Shown: positions 56,966 to 64,000 of the stretch, in pieces
Position numbering within the stretch: the stretch's first letter is position 1
How the letters are laid out: each line of letters begins with the position of its first letter
Assembly: GCA_016648135.1 (NCBI GenBank)
Contig: JADDOH010000304.1
Coordinates: 1-64,000 of the forward strand
Direction of reading: 5' to 3'
Length of the DNA: 64,000 nucleotides
Origin: Agrypnia vestita
Lineage: Eukaryota > Arthropoda > Insecta > Trichoptera > Phryganeidae
Notes under the pieces: generated by a model
The model's database searches: none
Told to the model about the DNA's origin: nothing
What the model saw: the letters and a program-made list of their open reading frames with translations, nothing else
Position numbers and translations under genes: made by a program

Positions 56966-57124
56966 CATAATAATAGTTTATTGTAATACACATGCACTAA
57001 GTAAAAAAATATGCACTCGTGAACCATATTTTATATTATATATTATTATTTAATGCCAGCCAAACTTATAAATTCTCATATATTAGACATAAGTATATCT
57101 ATTTATTTATATTTATTTTTTATT
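56966..57124. other. AT-rich DNA
   Basis: TTTATTTATTTATATTTATT tract, nothing else. Confidence 0.5.
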
Positions 57125-57240
57125 TTTTAACAAACAGACCGTCAACAGGTCATTGATGACCCTAATAGAGGGTCCTAGAGTGACATTAAAGTACAAGTAT
57201 GAATATTTTGTGAACATTTGAATATGATATAATACACTTA
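57125..57240 (-). mobile_element. Dispersed repeat, single copy of the 31-kb duplicated unit
   Basis: GGTCATTGATGACCCTAATA, GAGGGTCCTAGAGTGACATT and AAGTACAAGTATGAATATTT form the reverse complement, with about 80% agreement by eye, of the 31010 unit's conserved part. This shows that unit belongs to an interspersed family. Confidence 0.65.
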
Positions 57241-57702
57241 ATACACTATTTACGGTTAATTAATAATTAATAATGAAAAATAATAAATGATTAAATATAT
57301 TGAGAATAATATTCACACTAACGCAAATCACTAAATACAATTTTAGGAATAAGTCCCTGGTTAATAAGTTTTTAGACAATACACTTTTAATAAACAATGT
57401 TTTAACGATACAATGAATGTTGATAATATGCAGATAAAAAATATCGCAGATCAATAAATAGTTCAATATTTTTTTACATTAAATTATTTTACATAAATAT
57501 ACATCGCAAATCAATAAACGTAAGTTTTTGCTAGTACACAATTAATGATAAAAAAAAAAATTAATTAATAATAAAGAGATAAAATAATAAAAAAATCTAA
57601 CACAGCAAACTAAAATAAAACGCAGCAAAAGATATACGTTATGTTAGTAATAAAAAACGAAAATAATAATATTTTTATTTGTATGTTCTTAGAACACAAT
57701 TA
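57241..57702. other. AT-rich DNA, nothing recognised
   Basis: Low-complexity AATAATAAAA tracts; no gene. Confidence 0.45.
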
Positions 57703-57990
57703 AAGGATTTATCCACAGAGGGAAGATTATTTAATTAAGAAACTTGTATCGAAGTCTTTTTATACGAGGGCCCAGGGCTTACAAACTTATGAACTAGCTT
57801 AAGCGATCACTCTATACAATGCAAAGCTCATCAATTCCATTGTAAGAACATCGGCACGTTATCAATGTTCCACATTGGAATCTTTCGTATATTTGTAGGG
57901 ACTATACTAGAAACATCTGCAGTCTTTTCTCATGAAATAATACATAGATTTTCGCAGCTAGTTCTGATTTCTACTTCCATATTTTTAGTG
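57703..57990. mobile_element. MITE family D, diverged copy
   Basis: GAAGTCTTTTTATACGAGGG, CCCAGGGCTTACAAAC, GCGATCACTCTATACAATGC and CCATTGTAAGAACATCGGCA match the left arm and inner part of the 53105 element. Further in, ACTATACTAGAAACATCTGC matches its centre. The right arm is degraded. Confidence 0.7.
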
Positions 57991-59519
57991 TGGAGTAGGT
58001 ATAAGCAATATCCTTTTTAATGCATGTATGATATTCTTCCGAATTATTCAATAAATACACAAGAATACGCCAGAAAATCAATATTTTCGATTTTTAACTC
58101 CTTTTAATAGACCAGTCCTAAATATTAAACAATATTTTATTTGTATAGTTAACACAATTATCAATATTTAAAAAAATGTCAAACAAAATTTTTCTGCGAA
58201 CACAATTACTGAGTTTATAGGGATGATTACTTAATTTAGATAAATCTATTAATTATTTAATTTTAGATTTTATGTTTTGATTTATATTTTAGTTCAAAGG
58301 TTGTGTAAAAAATTGGTTCGTTCTGTGACGTGAAAATTCCATTGATTCTAAAAGCCGTTTTAGTGTTGAGATTTAAATGTACCTTTCAAAAATGAAAAGC
58401 GAAAAATCCAATAATGACAGAACAGTGACACATGTCAGTGAGATGTTGCGCCGCGCAATTGGGCACCGTTTTGCAACCGGAGTCTGAGAACGCGAATCTG
58501 CGGAAGAAACGTTCGCAGGAAACTAAAAAACCTTGGATTTTTAAATGAATGATGTTAAAATATTACCTACAGATACAGTTTTATATATTCACATGTTTTA
58601 AATATTTTAGTGAGAAATATTTTTGAATCCATTACAAAAGGTAACACAGCACGCTCAAGCGATTTTTTAAAAATTATTACATTCAAATGAACTTTAATGT
58701 TAATGCTGTCCTAACCTGGATATAAATACAATTCTATCCATCCTGCTTACGTATAGTTAAGAGTAACGAAAGTTTCAAATATGGGTTAAGCTGACCTAAA
58801 ATGCCATGCATTATTAGTTAAAATTGTTGGCATGACAATACGGAAAGTAACAATCGTTTATCATTAAGTTCATATTGTTATTAAAAATATGCGTTGAAAC
58901 AACTGTTAGTGGATAAGAATAATTAGAAAGATATGCAAATATTAACTTATTTACATACCCGTATTCAAAAGTTATATATAAAAATCATACTTAATAGACA
59001 CTAATTTTTTCATATCCCTTTAAACGGAGATACCAGCAATTTTGAAAGTTTTCCCGACACCTAGAGGTCAGTTACGAGTATGTTAGTAAGAATCAACCCG
59101 CGGAAGATTTCAGATAAACTATATTTAATAAAAATTGTATTTAAAATATAATAACATAATTGAAGAATTTTTTAAGAATAATTATAAGGTAAAGCGGTTT
59201 ACTCGTTTGGATGCGTGGAACATTTGAACGAAAAGATGATGCAAGAAAGACATAAGCATCATGTTTACAGGTATCAACGGTATCATGTACCTATATAAGT
59301 ATCAACCAGAAAAAAATACAAAATACATCCTGAAAAGGTTAGATACATTAAGTATTAGAAAAAAATTGTGCGTGAGAAGATGTACGAATATTAAGAAGCC
59401 AAAAATTGTTTGTAAATTAAGAAACTGAAATAGCAGTCTGGCTTATAAAATAAATCAAACACACATTGAAAGTGCAAATTTCTGTATTGCCAGGATGATT
59501 GATAGATCAAAGAACTGAA
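57991..59519. other. Mostly AT-rich DNA, with a small GC-richer patch
   Basis: A patch at 58430-58530 (ATGTTGCGCCGCGCAATTGG) may be regulatory. No gene, SINE or clear inverted repeat otherwise. Confidence 0.35.
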
Positions 59520-59740
59520 AATAAACATTGAGCGAAACAGTCGCTCCCGACTCGCCAGCCCACATAATAAATGATTGATGAATGTGATTGATTCGGATCC
59601 GACGCTGTCAGGCTGTCCGCTGCACATAATTGATAAGCGATTCGGACCAAAAGGCGTAGGCACGGAATTCTATCGAGAGGGACCTCTTACTCCGAGTCAG
59701 CCGAGGCTGGCTGGACACCGACTCAATTAATTAGCTCGAC
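59520..59740. promoter_or_regulatory. Unique block with paired Exd/Pbx-Hox-like sites
   Basis: TGATTGAT occurs at 59572-59579 and again at 59585-59592, 13 bases apart and in the same orientation; TGATTGAT is the half-composite favoured by Exd/Pbx with Hox partners. Further on, CAATTAATTAGCTCGAC offers homeodomain words. The block is GC-richer and repeat-free. It is a good candidate tsh enhancer, by inference only. Confidence 0.45.
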
Positions 59741-60087
59741 TCAAAAAGCAACATAATCATTACTCAACACCGTTTTATTGCTTATAGATGATTTTCAAGG
59801 TAAAATAATACCGAGCAAGTGGCAGATAGACAACTAGGTATGTATATTGTGATACGCATTCTTTTAAGATTGACAGGCACGTTAGTAAAATGTGAAAAAG
59901 TGTTTTTTCTTATGGTGATAGACGGAAACAACCATGATCATTATTGTAGGTAATGTAGTAATATATATTTTTACATCTAATGAAGGAAAATGATTTTTCT
60001 GAGTCTATTTGATTTCAATAAACTCTTGTGGTAAATATAAAACTAAAAGGAAACAGATAAGGTCGATATATTCACGGAAATACGAGG
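59741..60087. other. AT-rich DNA, nothing recognised
   Basis: No gene or repeat family identified. Confidence 0.4.
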
Positions 60088-60165
60088 CCGCTATAGCGTA
60101 ATTGGATAACGCGCCTGCCCCGGATAGAAGGAGATCCGTGGTTCATATCCCGGTAACAGCCAAAT
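60088..60165 (+). mobile_element. tRNA-Arg-like SINE head (type C) or tRNA pseudogene
   Basis: GGCCGCTATAGCGTAATTGG, ATAACGCGCCTGCCCCGGAT, then GTGGTTCATATCCCGGTAAC follows the tRNA-Arg plan with a CCG-like anticodon position. The acceptor stem is mismatched (start GGCCGCT, end AACAGCC) and no clean cloverleaf forms, so it is not a working tRNA. What follows resembles the sequence after the 42.66-kb copy. Confidence 0.55.
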
Positions 60166-60292
60166 ATTTTTTTCAAGATGTTAACGTCGGTTCTGCCAAT
60201 ATTATTGACGTGTAGAACGCCATCAATAGTATTGATCAATGATATTGGTTGCGGGGGCCTTAAAGTAAATTTATTGTGAATAGATCTAGAAT

Positions 60293-60457
60293 AGCTTGTT
60301 GGTCTTGTAATTAGGACTCTCGCCTCGTGATCCAAAGGTCGCGGGTTCGAATCTCACTCCAGACCAGCAAGTTAATCCTATTTTCATAGCACAAGCGTTT
60401 AGCTTAGTTTGAAAATAGTAAGAATATTGATGTGACACGTATTCCGCGTTCGCATCT
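60293..60457 (+). mobile_element. tRNA-derived SINE, type B (best preserved)
   Basis: Head CTTGTTGGTCTTGTAATTAG, then GGTCGCGGGTTCGAATCTCA (intact B-box). Body: CCTATTTTCATAGCACAAGC, GTTTAGCTTAGTTTGAAAAT. End: GATGTGACACGTATTCCGCG and CGCATC before an A-run. It closely matches 47416 on the other strand. Confidence 0.85.
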
Positions 60458-61097
60458 CTATTAAAAAAAAAGATAATATTGTAGGTAGTAACTTGGTAAC
60501 ATACTACACAATCATATTTAAAAAATGGATATTTATTCGAACGAATCACGAACCGTTCATTCGTTGACTCGAATATTTCATAAAATAAACTCGCGGTTGG
60601 AAACATCGACAGATAAACATTTCCAGATTTACAACGCCAACGGGTAGTTTTTTGGATCAGAAACAATAGCAAATCGTCAACACAGTGACGAAGGTTAATT
60701 TCTTGAAATGACCGCATTCTTCCGCGGGGGTGCACTCTGCTCGTATCGCGCTGTGTATTTCCGCTATCTCTTTTAATTGAATCTGTATAGTTAGGTCTTC
60801 TCGGACCAACAGGCCAAACTACTAATTAAATAAGGCGAGTTGTTAATTAACATTCACGATAGCGGCAGCGGCGGCGCGCGGCCGGCCCGGGCCGTCCGTC
60901 ACGTCTCCGGCTTGTGCCATTAACGCCCCGGGTACGACAACTCGCCGGGCGCCGTGCCCCAGCGGGGAAGTGACAATAACCAACAATAACTAACAATAAA
61001 AAATAAAAAAATCATATTGTTAGTGGCGTGCATTATGCATGGACCTACGTTACTGGTGAGCCGTATTGTATTATATTTTTTAACACAACAGCGTAGC
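60458..61097. promoter_or_regulatory. Unique region with a GC island (60850-60975)
   Basis: 60540-60780 is balanced and repeat-free. 60850-60975 is intensely GC-rich (GCGGCAGCGGCGGCGCGCGG). It then passes to ACAATAACC/AACAATAAC simple sequence. Candidate enhancer or promoter; no coding frame is supported. Confidence 0.35.
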
Positions 61098-61218
61098 AGT
61101 AGCGAAACACATCTAGGTTTGAAAAAGCCAGTTGGATGTATCGTGACCTTGCCAGAAATTGAACCCTAAATCCCCGATGCGAAAATCCAGTGTTAATTTG
61201 CTAGACTACGAAGGCTGT
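61098..61218 (-). mobile_element. tRNA-derived SINE, decayed
   Basis: On the minus strand: TTCGTAGTCTAGCAAATTAA, then GGGATTTAGGGTTCAATTTC (B-box region), CAAGGTCACGATACATCC and GGCTTTTTCAAACCTAGAT. The layout is that of type A, with a diverged tail. Confidence 0.55.
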
Positions 61219-61469
61219 CCTTATTGTTGAAACACAAAAAATTATTTGTCTAGTATTTAATAAAATTCTCTTTTTAGTTTTTTTATTGTCTCGCGCTACT
61301 TACGTATTGCTCGCATGACAATGACCATGCTTTGTATCCGAGATATGGTGAACCAGATCTGCTAATGAACAGAAATTTCTTTCTTTTTTCCAGGTTTTTT
61401 TCAGTAAGTCTATTTGTTTTCTGATATTTTGGTGTAGAATACTAAATAGCACGTTCCCTCGTCAGAATC
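61219..61469. other. AT-rich DNA, nothing recognised
   Basis: No gene or repeat family identified. Confidence 0.35.
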
Positions 61470-61632
61470 AAACATAATAATTTCGTTGTCCGTCCGTCTG
61501 TCCCCGTAACATCGTGTATCATCCGTAATTTCGTTCGATTTCCATCGCCGCCTCTCCATAGATCGCCAAAAAGATACAATAAATAGATACGCGAACCAAT
61601 ATTCCGTCATTTTTGACGGGTTACATCTAGTA
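61470..61632 (-). mobile_element. Dispersed element H (reverse copy of 19030-19252 type)
   Basis: On the minus strand: ATACTAGATGTAACCCGTCA, then AATATTGGTTCGCGTATC, TTTTTGGCGATC, GGAGAGGCGG and ACAGACGGACGGACAACGAA. It is shorter than the 19-kb copy, with the same landmark order. Confidence 0.65.
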
Positions 61633-62440
61633 TATTAATAAATTTTATGTTATAAGAAATTACCTTTTTCACTATTCTATACTCGGTATACTCGTACGTA
61701 TTAATAGATTGAATAACCTACCATATTTACACTTTAATATAATATGTATAATACCTTGCAAAATATTAGGCATAATATATGTACAATTTAGAGGGAAAGA
61801 ATTATTTTTGTCTGATTTCACACTAACCTAAGATTTTTTCTGATTACAATAAGTTGTATTCGATGTCTTCCGGTTGATCGCAGCAGAGCTCGGCCCAAGG
61901 CGGCGCAGCGGCCCGGCCGGGGCTGTTAAGATTAGGATAATACGCTTATATTAATATATAGAGGAGATAGATCCACTCCGTAGCGGCCGTAAACAGCCGA
62001 GGCTGGCTGACAGGCGGACGGTGGACGCCATTATTGATGGAAGCATTTCAGGGGCCATTTAGATATGGCCGTGGCAGTGACACATCACCCCGGGGCCGGC
62101 AGATGGCAGTTACTACCCGGCTAAGGTGGACGTACAACCTTAATCATTTACTTACTCATCCACCGTGAGCCACGAGGTAAGTTCGCGCCTCCGAGAAGAC
62201 CGCAACTGGCTGCTTTTTCAGCGGCACGATAAAATAGAGAAAACGTTCGGAATATTGATCCGAAATTTTGGACTCGAATGCTAGGAAGCCCCTTTGACAT
62301 AAAAAAGGATTAAATTAAATTACAAAAAGATACCGAACAGAAGGTTCGAAACTCAGACGTGATCGGATTTTTAACGTCACCTTGAAAAAACCAAAAAGTG
62401 TCCTTTCATTATCAGCTTTATGCGAGATTACTTTAATAAC
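61633..62440. promoter_or_regulatory. Unique block (core 61860-62220), candidate cis-regulatory element
   Basis: CTGACAGGCGGACGG carries the Hth/Meis-type TGACAG. GCCATTATTGATGGAAGCAT, a GGCCAT/ATGGCC palindrome (62053-62070) and CACATCACCCCGGGGCCGGC follow. Repeat-free and sharply bounded by AT-rich DNA. Confidence 0.4.
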
Positions 62441-64000
62441 TTTTCACTTTAAATGACAACGCACTTAGGAGGACAGGGCGGTATGTCACGCACTATCTCG
62501 AGACGTCCAATAAAATTCTCCGATTTATTCAGTTGAATAAAATTCGCGAAACGATACGCGATATTCTACAATAATACAGCGGACACTTCAACACTCGAAA
62601 ACCAATAAAAATACACCCGAAGTTGATAAGAAAGTGTCAAGATTCCGGCTCTGGGCCGATCTTTCGAAATCCGCGACAGCCGCGCACGGACTGTGTCGGA
62701 TCGCACTTTAAATTATCATCTCTGCGTAGTGATTTAAGCGTGGGACGATCGATAAAGAGTGATGGACAATTATTTAGAATAAATAATACAAAAATGAACA
62801 AGGTAGAAGATGCCACACCGAACATATTCGCCAATTTCCCCCGCACGGCGCGCGGCGGTGGTCGCCCGCAGGGCCGGGTAAGGCACGCCCGGGAACATCT
62901 CCCGGCTGTCGGAGGGCCGAGATTTGCTCGGGCGTTATTGCCGCATAAATTTAGCATAAAATGGAAAACATACATCGGCCTCCTCCGCCGTCGGAGCGGA
63001 CGCGTTATCGAGAGATAGGAATTTCAATAAAGTGCCACAGCGACCCCTCGTTCACGTCGGCCCGGACCGATTCGCATAAACACACTTTTCTTTTATGTCC
63101 GAAGCGACACCGCGATACAAATCAACAAAATAGACGCGATTTCGCTAAATCCACAAATTTTAAATTCTAAACCGGTCGGACTATCGGTGCCCCTTTCCTA
63201 GAGCGCCGACATTAGGAGCAGCTTCGGCGAAGCGCGCACTCGCTTCTCGCGGTACCGCCACCTCGGTATTCCGCTCCGTTCCGCATCCATCTGGCCGAGA
63301 TTGCAGCCGCCGGGCCGCGGAGATATGGAAGCCGAACGGAGCCAATTAAAAAATTCGCCGCGTGTCCGTCTGTCCCGGACCTTATTGGTCATAGAATGCG
63401 CGCGACACACAACCGAGGCTTAATTTAAAGTCCTACCGGCCCCGACAGATCCCTGCCGAGATAAGAGGTCCCGCACCGCGCCGGCCGCTCCTGTCGCGGC
63501 CTGCGGGACCGCTACATCACGATGTTCCGCGTATCGTAATCAGGAGCAAATAGACGAAATGCGCGATTGCCGGTTTATGTATTATATTATACATTCAACT
63601 TCTCGAGACAAAATAGACGACTCTTCGTATTCCTTCGATCGGAATTGTCGAACGAGATAGTTGTCCCTTCAACTTTTGCGCGATCAGATTTTGTAGGTAC
63701 GGCGCGGTCGTAATTTTGGTCTTAGATGACAGACCGTCCTCTCTCGCATAATTCACGGCGGTCAGCGGCCCGGGCTCCGCCCCGGGAGAGGAAGAAAGGG
63801 CACCCTCGATACATTACACCGGTATTGTTTCCCGGCGCATGCCCGCGACGTATACGCGCATAAATTAGAACGAGTCCCCGTTCGAAAGCGAGGCGGAATA
63901 AAAAGGCCCCGAAGGGATCAAAGGTGAGCGGATAAGTAAGCGCTCGGACCGAAATGGCGAGCGCGGAGGAAGGCTTTGTTCCGATGGGATCTGGAATGGT
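62441..64000. promoter_or_regulatory. Extended GC-rich unique region at the window edge
   Basis: More than 1.5 kb of repeat-free, CpG-containing sequence (CCCCGCACGGCGCGCGGCGG, TCGGCCCGGACCGATTCGCA, CGGCCCGGGCTCCGCCCCGG). Open frames occur on both strands with no consistent register or recognisable motif. It may be a cluster of enhancers or the distal promoter region of tsh (the missing first exon should lie this way), or the edge of a neighbouring gene. Confidence 0.35.

Noticed and set aside
60088..60165. Functional tRNA-Arg gene
   Set aside because: Acceptor stem and T-arm mismatches; repeat-like downstream sequence shared with another copy.

Overview
The window looks like a lepidopteran (butterfly or moth) chromosome. 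It is AT-rich with frequent TAGGTAC-type words, and it carries non-LTR retrotransposon tails, tRNA-derived SINEs and a decayed mariner of the kinds usual in that order. Only one protein gene can be supported: the homeotic-type zinc-finger factor Teashirt/Tiptop (tsh, or tio/tsh), read on the minus strand.

Gene layout: the large last coding exon is at 2261-5555, with a probable 3'UTR at about 1030-2260. Two alternative upstream coding exons both end in phase 2, the phase that exon requires. One (11825-11990) encodes an acidic Ser/Glu/Asp-rich segment. The other (8881-8930) is a short 16-codon exon with its own ATG, immediately downstream (in gene orientation) of a CpG-rich, promoter-like block at 8990-9560. 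A third, much weaker first-exon candidate (21505-21527) is reported only as a finding. The first coding exon of the long isoform is not visible and probably lies beyond 64000, so most of 12-64 kb is read here as first intron and/or upstream regulatory DNA.

From 12 kb to 64 kb I see no other convincing protein gene. This part alternates between AT-rich DNA carrying mobile-element debris and about 20 GC-richer unique blocks of 200-600 bp. Those blocks are at roughly 15.1, 17.0, 18.5, 20.0, 21.0, 21.7, 26.5, 30.2, 34.3, 38.1, 40.4, 41.8, 43.1, 44.4, 45.6, 49.1, 50.1, 52.2, 55.1, 56.5, 59.5, 60.6, 61.9 and 62.5-64 kb. They are the candidate enhancers of tsh; this is inferred from composition and position, not shown.

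Mobile elements: (i) a non-LTR family ('LINE-I') with a GTAA/TTAG tail in about seven pieces, including two nearly identical copies at 29.6 and 54.7 kb; (ii) an RTE-like LINE 3' end at 36 kb and three other LINE remnants; (iii) tRNA-derived SINEs of three types; (iv) non-autonomous DNA elements with long terminal inverted repeats at 25.7, 32.5, 35.0, 48.4, 53.1, 55.7 and 57.7 kb; (v) a hAT-type element with a perfect 8-bp target duplication at 32.9 kb; (vi) short near-perfect hairpins at 10.5, 15.8 and 35.6 kb; (vii) a mariner transposase pseudogene at 14.2-14.9 kb. Microsatellites and short tandem duplications are common.
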